Assembly (NCBI GenBank): GCA_964581465.1
Contig: CAZOOP010000013.1
Location: 18,544-82,543, forward strand
DNA length: 64,000 bases
Direction: 5' to 3'
Source: WJMB01 sp964581465
GTDB taxonomy: Bacteria > RBG-13-66-14
Shown here: piece after piece, positions 9,098 through 17,111 of the stretch
Layout: every line of letters begins with the position of its first letter
Position numbering within the stretch: the stretch's first letter is position 1
Notes under the pieces: generated by a model
The model's input: only the letters and a program-made list of their open reading frames with translations
Databases searched by the model: none
Told to the model about the DNA's origin: nothing
Translations under genes and position numbers: made by a program

Positions 9098-9240
9098 GGG
9101 CCCGGGCGGGACTGCTTGCAACCGGTTGGTCTCCGGGTAGGCCGACGGGGATGTGTGCCGCCGCGGGATCAGGCGAGGCGACCGCCGCACAGGTCGGCCG
9201 GTTTTGTTATTATCGGACGGACGCTTTCAAGGGGAAAACA

Positions 9241-9762
9241 ATGCGCATTCTGGTCAGCGAAAACAAAATCCAGCGACGTGTCGGCGAGTTGGCGGCGCTG
9301 ATCAACCGCGACTACGCCGGTCGGCGCCTGCTGGTGCTTGGCATCCTCAAGGGCTCGCTGATCTTTTTGGCCGATCTGGTCCGCCGCATCCGGGTGCCGC
9401 TGCGCTACGAGGTGGTGGTGATCTCCAGCTACCGCGACGGCACGGAGCCCGGCGCGGTGGATTTCTACGGCGAACTGCCGGCGGCCGAGCCCGACGAGGC
9501 GATCCTCGTCGTCGAAGACATCATCGACACCGGGCAGACGATGAGCAAGCTGCGGCGCTGGCTGGACGCGCACTACAACCGCTCCGTCGGCCTGTGTGTG
9601 ATGCTTGACAAGCAGGGCCGGCGCAACAACCAGGTCGAGCTGGACTACGTCGGTTTCACCCTGGAGACCAACGACTTCCTGGTCGGCTACGGCCTCGACT
9701 ACGCCGGCGGGATGCGCAACCTGCCCTTCATCGCCGCCCTGGACGAGGGTGAGACGGAATGA
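9241..9762 (+). CDS. hpt: Hypoxanthine phosphoribosyltransferase
   Basis: 173 aa from ATG 9241, preceded by AAGGGGAAAACA. Salvages hypoxanthine (and usually guanine) to IMP/GMP with PRPP. The PRPP-binding signature is plain: ILVVEDIIDTGQTMSKL, with the two acidic residues followed by the DTGQT loop. Upstream, LVLGILKGSLIFLADLVRRI is the flexible-loop region, SYRDGT follows at about 70, and FLVGYGLDYAGGMRNLPFI is the characteristic C-terminal segment. The frame is open upstream to 8641, but that extension is non-coding repeat DNA. The stop overlaps the start of the methyltransferase gene by 4 bp (ATGA), so the two are coupled. tilS and ftsH often neighbour hpt in bacteria; ftsH is indeed two genes downstream. 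Confidence 0.95.
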   Translation: MRILVSENKIQRRVGELAALINRDYAGRRLLVLGILKGSLIFLADLVRRIRVPLRYEVVVISSYRDGTEPGAVDFYGELPAAEPDEAILVVEDIIDTGQTMSKLRRWLDAHYNRSVGLCVMLDKQGRRNNQVELDYVGFTLETNDFLVGYGLDYAGGMRNLPFIAALDEGETE

Positions 9763-10391
9763 GCGGACCCTTCGACAGTCTTGTGGAGCGTTACGAGTCT
9801 TGGTACGAGGACCACCCCGACGTATTCAATCAGGAGATCGCCCTGCTGCGGACCTATTGGCCGATTTCGGGGCTGCGGCTGGAGCTGGGCAGCGGCACGG
9901 GTCGCTTCGGCGCGTCCCTGGGCGTCGAGATCGGCTGCGAGCCCTCGGCGGCGATGAACGCCCGCGCCCTCGGACGCCTGCCCGCCGTGGTCCGGGGCGT
10001 CGGTGAGGCGCTGCCCTTTCGCGACGGACTCTTCGACGCTGTGCTGGCCGTCGGTGTGCTGGCGTTTGTCGAGGATGCCGCCGCCGTTCTTGGCGAGATT
10101 CGTCGGGTGCTAGCCGAGCGGGGGCGATTGCTGGTCGGCTTCGTCGACGCGCGGAGCCCCCTCGGGCGGCATTACGCCGAGGAGCTCACCGACGATCCCT
10201 TCTACCGGGCCGCTCGTTTTCACAGCGCCGCCGAGCTCGATGAGCTGGTCCGGCGTGGTGGATTCGAGACGCCCTTCTTCGCTCAGACCCTCCTCGGTCC
10301 GCCGGAGCGACCCCTGGCCCTGCCGGGCTGCGTCCAGGGCAGCGGCCGGGGGGGCTTCAGTTGCCTGGTGGCCCGCAAGGCTCCATGTTGA
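9759..10391 (+). CDS. SAM-dependent methyltransferase, class I (Methyltransf_11-like)
   Basis: 210 aa. SAM-binding motif I is LRLELGSGTGRFGASLG (residues about 39-55), followed by an acidic loop (IGCEPSAAM), motif II-like GVGEALPFRDGLFDAVLAVGVLAFVED and the motif III helix VLGEIRRVLAERGRLLVGF. This is the pattern of small-molecule methyltransferases of the UbiE/Methyltransf_11 type. The substrate cannot be read from sequence. The N-terminus (FDSLVERYESWYEDHPDVFNQE) resembles the 'YD.WF...' lead of this family. ATGA overlap with hpt implies co-expression; a 155-bp gap with no clear terminator separates it from ftsH. Confidence 0.85.
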   Translation: MSGPFDSLVERYESWYEDHPDVFNQEIALLRTYWPISGLRLELGSGTGRFGASLGVEIGCEPSAAMNARALGRLPAVVRGVGEALPFRDGLFDAVLAVGVLAFVEDAAAVLGEIRRVLAERGRLLVGFVDARSPLGRHYAEELTDDPFYRAARFHSAAELDELVRRGGFETPFFAQTLLGPPERPLALPGCVQGSGRGGFSCLVARKAPC

Positions 10392-10546
10392 CGCGAGCCT
10401 CGGGGCGCTGGTAGTATCGCTTGCAACTCAAACGGCCCCGACGGCGTAGGCAAGCAGACACAAACGAGCCTGGAAAGCCGTCGTTACAGGGCCCCCGCCG
10501 ACTTAAAAGCGAAAGAGTCGACGGCGGTCCGCGGTAAGGAGTCACC

Positions 10547-12538
10547 CTGAACAAGGTCCTCAAAAGCATCCTGCCCTGGGTCATCATCCTGGGCGGCGCC
10601 CTGTTGTTACTGCACTTCCTTTCGCCCAGCGGGCTGGAGGAGAAGAGCATTACCGAATTCGAACGCATGCTGTCCGCCGGCGGCATCGCCAAGGTGGTCA
10701 TCACCGATGAGGAGCTGCTGGTCTACAAACAGGGCGAGGGCGCCAGTCCCGAGGGTCCCGACTTCACCGTCAGCTACTCCTCGGCCGACAGCGAGTTCAT
10801 CAATCGTCTGGTCCAGCAGGGGGTCAACGTCAGCGAGGAGAAGGGCCAGGGGATGTTCTGGACCCTGTTGATCTCGCTGGGTCCGGTTATCCTGATCGTG
10901 GTGCTCTTCCTCTTCATGATGCGGCGGATGCGCGGAGCGGGCAATCAGGCCTTCCAGTTCGGCAAGAGCAAGGCGCGGTTGATCAACCGGGCCAAGAACA
11001 AGATCACCTTCGACGACGTCGCCGGCTGCGACGAGGCCAAGGAAGAGCTCACCGAGGTGATCAGCTTCCTGCGCCAGCCCAAGAAGTTCCAGAAGCTGGG
11101 CGGCAAGATCCCCCACGGCATCCTGCTGGTCGGACCGCCGGGCACCGGCAAGACCCTGCTGGCCAAAGCCGTGGCCGGTGAAGCCAACGCGCCCTTCTTC
11201 AGCATCTCCGGTTCCGATTTCGTCGAGATGTTCGTCGGCGTGGGCGCCTCCCGGGTGCGCGACCTGTTCAACACCGGCCGCCGCAACGCTCCCTGCATCA
11301 TCTTCGTCGACGAGCTCGACGCCGTGGGGCGGCAGCGCGGCGCCGGTCTGGGCGGCGGACACGACGAGCGCGAGCAGACCCTCAACCAACTGCTTATCGA
11401 GATGGACGGCTTCGAGACCGACGAGTCGGTCATCCTGATGGCCGCCACCAACCGTCCCGACGTCCTCGATCCGGCGCTGCTGCGCCCGGGTCGTTTCGAC
11501 CGTCAGGTCGTCGTCGATCTGCCAGATATCGACGGCCGCGAGGCCATCCTGCGGGTCCACGCCCAGGAGAAACCGCTGGCCGATGACGTCGACCTGCACA
11601 AGATCGCCCGCAGCACACCCTTCTTCTCCGGGGCCGACCTGGCCAACCTGCTCAACGAGGCCGCCATTCTGGCCGCCCGCTACGATATGAGCGCCATCAC
11701 CCAGGAGGTGATGGAGGAGGCCCGGGACAAGGTCATGATGGGTCCGGAGCGGCGTTCGCGCCGTCTCGACGAGACCGACAAGCGGCTGGTGGCCTACCAC
11801 GAGGCCGGTCATGCCTTGGTCTCTCTGCTACTGCCCGGCTACGATCCGGTGCACAAGGTGACCATCATCCCCCGGGGTCGCGCCCTGGGACTGACTATGC
11901 CCCTGCCGCGCAAGGAGCGGCTCAACTTCGACCCCGATTATCTCAAGAAGCGCCTGGCCGTGCTGATGGGCGGCCGCGCCGCCGAGGAGATCATCTACAA
12001 CCGGGGCAGCTCCGGCGCCGCCAACGATATCGAGAAGGTCACCGAGCTGGCCCGCCGGATGGTCACCCAGTGGGGAATGAGCGAGCGGCTGGGACCCATC
12101 GCCTTTGGCCAGAAGTCCGAGGAGATATTCCTCGGTCGCGAGATCTCCCAGCACCGCGATTTCTCCGAGCAGACCGCCCAAATCATCGACGACGAGGTCC
12201 GACGCATCGTCGAGGAGGCCCACGCCACGGCCAAGAAGCTTCTCACCGAGCACCGCGAACACTTGGAGAGAATGGCCGAGGCACTGCTGGAGCGCGAGAC
12301 CCTGGACGACGAGGAGGCCCTGGCCCTGGCCCGCGGCGAGGAGCTGCCCGAGTACGACCGCGAACTGCCCGATCTGCGCGCCGAATACGCCCGGGAGCAG
12401 GCCGAGGAGCGCGAGCGTCGCCTGAAGGAAAGCGACGATCCCGCCTACTGGCCCGGCGACGATCCCGACTCCGCCGACACCGCGCCGCTGGGTAGCGGGA
12501 GCGGTTCCGAGAACTCGGCCGAAACCGAGGAAGACTGA
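10547..12538 (+). CDS. ftsH: ATP-dependent zinc metalloprotease FtsH, apparent CTG start
   Basis: 663 aa if translation starts at CTG 10547, which is 6 bp after a strong AAGGAG (10535-10540 area) and adds the first transmembrane helix (LKSILPWVIILGGALLLLHF). The frame has a stop at 10535 and no ATG/GTG before the TTG at 10604, which would cut that helix in half. The rest is standard FtsH: a short periplasmic region, second helix (LGPVILIVVLFLFMM, from about 108), Walker A GPPGTGKT (196-203), pore loop region FVEMFVGVGAS, Walker B IIFVDELDA (251-259), the SRH with ATNRPDVLDPALLRPGRFDR, and zinc motif HEAGH (418-422) with a downstream Asp in AANDIEKVTELA. It degrades membrane and regulatory proteins. 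The C-terminal tail is acidic. A GC hairpin with GTTTT follows. Confidence 0.95.
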   Translation: MNKVLKSILPWVIILGGALLLLHFLSPSGLEEKSITEFERMLSAGGIAKVVITDEELLVYKQGEGASPEGPDFTVSYSSADSEFINRLVQQGVNVSEEKGQGMFWTLLISLGPVILIVVLFLFMMRRMRGAGNQAFQFGKSKARLINRAKNKITFDDVAGCDEAKEELTEVISFLRQPKKFQKLGGKIPHGILLVGPPGTGKTLLAKAVAGEANAPFFSISGSDFVEMFVGVGASRVRDLFNTGRRNAPCIIFVDELDAVGRQRGAGLGGGHDEREQTLNQLLIEMDGFETDESVILMAATNRPDVLDPALLRPGRFDRQVVVDLPDIDGREAILRVHAQEKPLADDVDLHKIARSTPFFSGADLANLLNEAAILAARYDMSAITQEVMEEARDKVMMGPERRSRRLDETDKRLVAYHEAGHALVSLLLPGYDPVHKVTIIPRGRALGLTMPLPRKERLNFDPDYLKKRLAVLMGGRAAEEIIYNRGSSGAANDIEKVTELARRMVTQWGMSERLGPIAFGQKSEEIFLGREISQHRDFSEQTAQIIDDEVRRIVEEAHATAKKLLTEHREHLERMAEALLERETLDDEEALALARGEELPEYDRELPDLRAEYAREQAEERERRLKESDDPAYWPGDDPDSADTAPLGSGSGSENSAETEED

Positions 12539-12562
12539 TCTTGCCATCGATGCTTCGCGAAA

Positions 12563-12586
12563 CCGGGCGGCGCACCAGCCGCCCGG
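12563..12586 (+). terminator. Terminator after ftsH
   Basis: Stem CCGGGCGGC / GCCGCCCGG with a 6-nt loop, followed by CGCCGTTTT, 25 bp after the ftsH stop. Confidence 0.7.
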
Positions 12587-12814
12587 CGCCGTTTTCACCC
12601 CCTCAGCGGGATGGCCGACGGCCTGATCGGCTGTCGTCGTTTCCTTTGGTCGGTCCGGAAGCTTCAACTGATGCAGGATAGGCAAAAAAGTAGCCTGCTG
12701 CTTGGTTTAACCCTTGCGACAGTCGGGAGTTTGCTTGAATTGACAGCCAACAATAGAGCAAGCATCGAGAACTACTCCCTCCTAGCCGCTCTCTGAGATA
12801 AGGTGCGACAAGTC

Positions 12815-14026
12815 ATGCGCTACCGTATCCGCCCCTGCCGTATCGACCGGCCCGCCGACGCCGTCGCGCTGATGGAGCGCGCCGGTGTCTCCGGCGCCGG
12901 CGTGCGCCTGATGATACCCAAGCTGAGTTTCCACGTCCTGCAGATTGCCGGCCTGCGCTTCACCCCGGCCACGATCCTCAAACAGGAGGCCCTGGTCGTC
13001 GGCGCCGAGGCCGCCGTGCACAAGGGCCTGGTGGTGCGTGGAGTCGAAACCACCGACGTGATCCTCGGCGGCACCCGGACCCAACTGGACCGACTGCGCG
13101 CCAAGCTCGACGGTCAGCAGTTCGGCTTGAGCGCCCTGGCCGAGGAGTTGGGCGTCGTCATCGACGCTCTCCGGGGCGTTCCCGTCTGGCGGGTTCGGGG
13201 ACGGGAAGTCGAGCTGAGGGAGCCCCTCGTGATGGGCATCCTCAATCTGACCGAGGACTCCTTCTCCGGCGACGGTCTGGCCGCTGACGCCGACGCGGCC
13301 CTGGAGCGGGCCGGGCGGATGCTCGAAGCGGGCGCGGCGATCATCGATGTCGGCGCGGAGAGCACCCGTCCCGGCGCCGAGCCCGTCCCCGCCGAGATCG
13401 AACTGGAGCGCCTGCTGCCCGTGGTCCGCGCTCTGGCGGAGCGCACCGACGCCCTGATCAGCGTGGACACCTACAAGGGAGCCGTGGCCCGGGCCTGCCT
13501 GCAGGCCGGTGCGCACATCGTCAACGACATCACCGCCCTGAGGGGCCTTGGCGACGACGACGGCACGGTGGAAGCCGCCGCCGAATTCGACGCCGGGGTG
13601 ATCCTGATGCATATGCGCGGCACCCCCCGCGACATGCAGCGCGAGCCCCGCTACGACGACCTGGCCGGCGAGCTGCACGCCTTCTTCACCGAGCGCGTCG
13701 CCACCGCCGTCGCCGCCGGGATACCCCGCGAGAACCTGGCCCTGGACCCGGGCATCGGCTTCGGCAAGCGTCTCCAGGACAATCTGGCCCTGCTCAACCA
13801 CCTGGAGTGGTTCGGCGGTTTCGGTCGTCCCTTGGTGGTCGGGGCCTCGCGCAAGTCCTTCATCGGAACGCTCAGCGGCACCCAGGTCGGGGACCGTCTG
13901 CCCGGAACGCTTGCCGCCCACACCGCCGCCCTGCTGCGCGGCGCCCGAGTGCTGCGCGTCCACGATGTCGCCGCCGCCGTCCAGGCGGCCAAGGTGGCCG
14001 CGGCGATCGCCGGAGCGGGTCAGTGA
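12815..14026 (+). CDS. folP: Dihydropteroate synthase with N-terminal extension
   Basis: 403 aa from ATG 12815 (a GTG at 12803 is also in frame; AAGG at about 12800 suits the ATG). Condenses dihydropterin pyrophosphate with p-aminobenzoate in folate synthesis. The DHPS barrel occupies the last about 270 residues: VMGILNLTEDSFSGDG, IIDVGAESTRPGA, LISVDTYKGAVA, HIVNDITALRG, ILMHMRGTPRDMQ, DPGIGFGKRLQDN and LVVGASRKSFIG. The first about 130 residues (IPKLSFHVLQIAGLRFTPATILKQ, GGTRTQLDRLRAKLDGQQFGLSALAEEL) are an extra domain, seen in some deep-branching and anaerobic DHPS proteins but of unknown role. The stop overlaps the next gene's GTG (GTGA). Confidence 0.95.
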   Translation: MRYRIRPCRIDRPADAVALMERAGVSGAGVRLMIPKLSFHVLQIAGLRFTPATILKQEALVVGAEAAVHKGLVVRGVETTDVILGGTRTQLDRLRAKLDGQQFGLSALAEELGVVIDALRGVPVWRVRGREVELREPLVMGILNLTEDSFSGDGLAADADAALERAGRMLEAGAAIIDVGAESTRPGAEPVPAEIELERLLPVVRALAERTDALISVDTYKGAVARACLQAGAHIVNDITALRGLGDDDGTVEAAAEFDAGVILMHMRGTPRDMQREPRYDDLAGELHAFFTERVATAVAAGIPRENLALDPGIGFGKRLQDNLALLNHLEWFGGFGRPLVVGASRKSFIGTLSGTQVGDRLPGTLAAHTAALLRGARVLRVHDVAAAVQAAKVAAAIAGAGQ

Positions 14027-14637
14027 AGGTCCTGGCCGCCACCGTGGCCCTGCCGGTGATCATCGGCCTGGGTCTGGGCGCCCTGGCGTTGACCATCGGC
14101 CTGTCGGCGGACTGCCGCGAGGACGCCCCGCCCCTGGCCGAGCGCGGACGGCTGGAGCGCGCCGAGACGGCCCTTGTCGTGCAGCTTCTTCTGGTCCACC
14201 TGGCCCGCGAGGAATCCGCCGCCTTCGCCACCGGCGGGTTGAAATCCCAGCCCCTGGACGTCTCCCCGGAGCAGCGCCGGGCGGCCCTCGAAGCCTACCA
14301 CGCCCTGGCCGACTACCTGGAAGACCTGGAATCACGCCTGTCCGTCGAACACCCGAACGCCCCCCTCCTCGACGAGCTGATCTCCCTCTGGGACACCTAC
14401 CTGCGCCTGGCCGTCTCCTGGCTCGAGGTCCAGCAGGAGCTGGAGGCGGACAGCGGCTTCAACAAGTACCTGGAGCGCCCGCTGAAGAGCGAGCGCCCCC
14501 ACCTGGTCGAGGTCGATCGACTGCTGGCCCGGGCCGACGTCGAGCGCGCCCGGGCGATGGGCGGTATCGTCCTGGGCCAGCGCTCCCTGGTCTGGCGCCG
14601 GGGCGCCGAGATTTCCGCCGCCGTCCTGGCCCGCTAG
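14023..14637 (+). CDS. Membrane-anchored hypothetical protein
   Basis: 204 aa. Start GTG 14023 overlaps the folP stop and immediately gives an N-terminal hydrophobic segment (VKVLAATVALPVIIGLGLGALALTIGL), read as a signal anchor or uncleaved signal peptide. The rest is helical and charged, rich in Leu/Glu/Arg (LEDLESRLSVEHPNAPLL, TYLRLAVSWLEVQQELEAD), without Cys pairs or catalytic motifs. I recognise no family. Its position between folP and three lipoproteins, with an overlap on one side, suggests an envelope protein co-transcribed with folP, but no function can be assigned. Confidence 0.7.
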   Translation: MKVLAATVALPVIIGLGLGALALTIGLSADCREDAPPLAERGRLERAETALVVQLLLVHLAREESAAFATGGLKSQPLDVSPEQRRAALEAYHALADYLEDLESRLSVEHPNAPLLDELISLWDTYLRLAVSWLEVQQELEADSGFNKYLERPLKSERPHLVEVDRLLARADVERARAMGGIVLGQRSLVWRRGAEISAAVLAR

Positions 14638-14784
14638 ACAGCGCCCGCCTCCTGGTGTACGATTGACCCATCTTGGCATAACTCCCCGCCATCGCCCCCC
14701 ACCGTTACGTCGGCGGACTGCTTCACCGCCGCGCTCCGCTCCGGCCGCCCGGCCCGGCGAGGCGCCCTTTCCGCGAGGTTAACC

Positions 14785-15462
14785 GTGGCCAGCAAAGCCC
14801 TCCAGCGAAGTCTAACAATTGCCGCGGGCGGCGTCCTGCTGATCGCCTTGACGCTGGGCTGCGCCGCCGAGCCGCGCTCCGGTGAACGCGAAGCGACCTG
14901 GGGCCTGGCCGGCGTTGTCCTGCCCAACGCCGAATGGCGCCTGATCGAGAGCGACGACGCCCTGCTGGTCCGCCGCTACTATCGCACCAGTCTGCTGGGC
15001 GAGCTCAAGCTGTACTACGGCGGCGAGGGTCTACAGACCGAAACACAGATCCGCAACGCCGGCGAGGAGCAGGACTTCCTCCTCGAGGCCGCCGACATCC
15101 TGCGCGAGCAGATCGAGCTCTCCGGCAACCAGGTCCGCCTGGAGAACCTGGAACCGCGCCTGATCACCGAGCCTTATTTGGCCGCCGAGTACAGCTATCA
15201 CGACCGAACCGCCGGACATGATCAGTTCCACCTCGAGCGCCTCTACTTCGTGGGCAGCCGCTACTGGTTCCTCGACGCCGGCTGCCTGGCCGAGGAGGAA
15301 GAGGAGCTGCGCCCCGAGCTGTTGGCCGTCCTCGACAGCCTGGACTTCGGCGAAGACCAGTTCCCCGACCGCCTGACCACTCCGCTCGATGAGGACTTCG
15401 AGACGCCGAGCGAGCAGGAGCTGGAGAGCATGGAGGAGTTCAGTGGGGACTGGAACCTTTAG
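14785..15462 (+). CDS. Lipoprotein, first of three related tandem genes
   Basis: 225 aa from GTG 14785, with GAGG at about 14775. Signal peptide with lipobox LTLGC (Cys at about residue 26). The mature domain begins with a motif shared with the next two genes: a short strand ending PN-x-x-WR (VVLPNAEWRLIESDDALLVRR), continuing in an alternating beta/helix pattern, with a terminal helix carrying RPELLAVLDSLDF. This outline resembles small PsbP/DUF1795-like lipoproteins, in which a buried Trp follows the P-N turn, but this is inference. The acidic C-terminal tail (FETPSEQELESMEEFSGD) overlaps the next gene by 20 bp. Confidence 0.75.
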   Translation: MASKALQRSLTIAAGGVLLIALTLGCAAEPRSGEREATWGLAGVVLPNAEWRLIESDDALLVRRYYRTSLLGELKLYYGGEGLQTETQIRNAGEEQDFLLEAADILREQIELSGNQVRLENLEPRLITEPYLAAEYSYHDRTAGHDQFHLERLYFVGSRYWFLDAGCLAEEEEELRPELLAVLDSLDFGEDQFPDRLTTPLDEDFETPSEQELESMEEFSGDWNL

Positions 15463-16075
15463 CCCCGCCGGTCAACTCTTTCGATATCCGCTCCCGGCGG
15501 TCGTTTGTTTGCTGATCATCGGTGGTTGTGTAAACGAACCCGGACCGGGAACGACGGTTCGCCGGGCGGGATACGCGGTGACGACGCCCAATGACGCCTG
15601 GGAGCTCCCGGAGGGTCGCGGTCTCCGCCTGGCGCGTCGCGAGGGCGACGCCGATGAGACGGCCTACCTGGAGCTCCAGCCCTATGACGACTACCTGGAC
15701 GATGAGGACTACGCCCGTGAGAACGGGCTGACGACCATCGTCCACAAGGATCTGGAAACACTGCTGCGTCGCGAGGTCGAGACACGGGCGACGGACGTGC
15801 GCTGGATCGCCGGTCCGGCGGTATGGACCGCGCCGACCATCGGCGTGCTGCTCCACTTCACCGACGCGCAGGATCAGCTTAACACCGCGGGGCGGGCCGT
15901 CTGCTTCAACGAGGCCGCCCTGATCCTCGTCGGCGGTGAACTGCACTTCCACCACGCCTACGGCTACGCCGACCGTCTGCCCGCGCTACGCGAGGAGCTG
16001 GACGCCCTGCGCAATTCGCTGGTCTTCGAAGGCCGCCGCCTCTTCCCGACGGTCGAGCCGGCGTCCGAGCGCTGA
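15443..16075 (+). CDS. Lipoprotein, second of three related tandem genes
   Basis: 210 aa from GTG 15443, which has GGAGGAG 5 bp upstream inside the previous gene; an ATG at 15389 is in frame but gives an implausible Arg/Ser-rich start. Signal segment LPAVVCLLIIGGC with the lipobox IIGGC. The mature part repeats the core of its neighbours (YAVTTPNDAWELPEGRGLRLARRE; ETAYLELQPYDDY) and ends with a helix LPALREELDALRNSLVFEG comparable to the terminal helix of the first gene. The similarity to both flanking genes points to tandem duplication of an envelope lipoprotein. Ligand and partner unknown. Confidence 0.75.
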   Translation: MGTGTFSPAGQLFRYPLPAVVCLLIIGGCVNEPGPGTTVRRAGYAVTTPNDAWELPEGRGLRLARREGDADETAYLELQPYDDYLDDEDYARENGLTTIVHKDLETLLRREVETRATDVRWIAGPAVWTAPTIGVLLHFTDAQDQLNTAGRAVCFNEAALILVGGELHFHHAYGYADRLPALREELDALRNSLVFEGRRLFPTVEPASER

Positions 16076-16307
16076 AGCGGGAGCGCTGGTCCGCATGGCC
16101 GATTGTCCCGCGCCGGCATCAGGGTGCGCGCCCCCCTTGCCGAACAGCGGGTTCCGGTCGGCATCAGCTCATAATGGAACCGCCGACTACAACCGCTTCG
16201 AAGCTTCTTTACTGAAAACAACCAGGTCTGCCGGTGTTAATCCGGCGCCAGCGGCGGTTTGACGAAGGCTCATACTACCAAGCGGCTTTAACCGGAGAAC
16301 TCGGAAC

Positions 16308-17111
16308 ATGTCGCCAGACGCCTTAACCAGCCTTCGGTCGGGACGCCGCCTCGCCCTGATCGGTCTGGCCGCCCTGGCCGTTCTGCCGCTCGGCTCCTGC
16401 GGTGGTGGGGAGGAGGAGGTACCGGAGCGCACGGCCCCGGAGATCGTCGTCAGCGGCGACGATGATGACGACGACGGTACCGCGGACATCGGTCCCGGCG
16501 CCGAGTACACCAACGGACCATACACCCTGCGCACGCCCAACGCCCTTTGGCGCAACCTCTCTTTCCGCGATCGGCTGTTCTTCGCTCGCCGCTCCGGCCC
16601 CACAGTCAACGATGAGATCGCCTACCTCGAGGCCTACTCCCTGCCGGTGATACCCGAGAGCGTGCGCCGCGCCCTGGACAGCGGGGCGCGTCTGGATAAC
16701 GCCCTGGCCGCGGCCCTGCTCGAACTGCTGGAGGAGAAGGTGCCAGGCGTCGAGGTTCAGGAGACCCTGACCGGCTACCACGGCAGTCACCCGGCGGCCA
16801 CCGTGGTTTACCGGGACCGACGGGAGACCTTCCTCGGTGTCGAAGCCACGGCGCACAACGAGGTCACTCTGGTGCAGGTGCCCCGCCGCTGCCACCTGAT
16901 CGCCGTCTACTGCTACGCCGACTACGCCGAGACGTTAAGCGGCGAGTTCTCGCAGTTGGTCCACTCGCTGCGCATCGAGCCCCCGCCACCGCCCCCGCTC
17001 CCCGAGGACGCCGGAGAGGTCGAGGATGGCGAAGGCGGCGAGTCGGAAGCCGAGACCACCTCAGAGGCCGCTGACGATCCCCCGGTCGCCGAAGGAGGCG
17101 ACGCCTCGTGA
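16308..17111 (+). CDS. Lipoprotein, third of three related tandem genes, Pro/acidic tail
   Basis: 267 aa from ATG 16308. Lipobox is LPLGSC (Cys about residue 31), followed by an acidic tract including six Asp in a row. The core (YTLRTPNALWRNLSFRDRLF, then FARRSGP and EIAYLEAYSLP) aligns by eye with the first two lipoproteins, and the terminal helix is LSGEFSQLVHSLRIEP. It differs by a central insert with a helix (LDNALAAALLELLEEKVPG) and by a C-terminal extension with seven prolines and a Glu-rich low-complexity tail that could span toward the cell wall. The stop overlaps the deoA GTG (GTGA), so deoA translation is likely coupled to it. A 232-bp gap precedes it with no recognisable feature. 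Confidence 0.75.
   Translation: MSPDALTSLRSGRRLALIGLAALAVLPLGSCGGGEEEVPERTAPEIVVSGDDDDDDGTADIGPGAEYTNGPYTLRTPNALWRNLSFRDRLFFARRSGPTVNDEIAYLEAYSLPVIPESVRRALDSGARLDNALAAALLELLEEKVPGVEVQETLTGYHGSHPAATVVYRDRRETFLGVEATAHNEVTLVQVPRRCHLIAVYCYADYAETLSGEFSQLVHSLRIEPPPPPPLPEDAGEVEDGEGGESEAETTSEAADDPPVAEGGDAS

Larger units (their letters stand above)
8099..9240. other. 1.1-kb intergenic region
   Basis: Holds an R2 element (8288-8627), then a stretch of about 350 bp without recognised content, then the H hairpin (8985-9097). A TATTAT at 9208-9213 could be a -10 box for hpt but I see no good -35. The open frame that runs into hpt from 8641 has no coding character. Confidence 0.5.

Noticed and set aside
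8641..9240. In-frame N-terminal extension of hpt (200 codons)
   Set aside because: Contains the H hairpin and intergenic sequence; the family begins at ATG 9241, which has a ribosome site.
10604..10606. TTG start for ftsH
   Set aside because: It would remove most of the first transmembrane helix; CTG 10547 has a proper ribosome site.
12611..12796. 61-aa open frame between ftsH and folP
   Set aside because: No ribosome site, biased composition and no conservation-like features.
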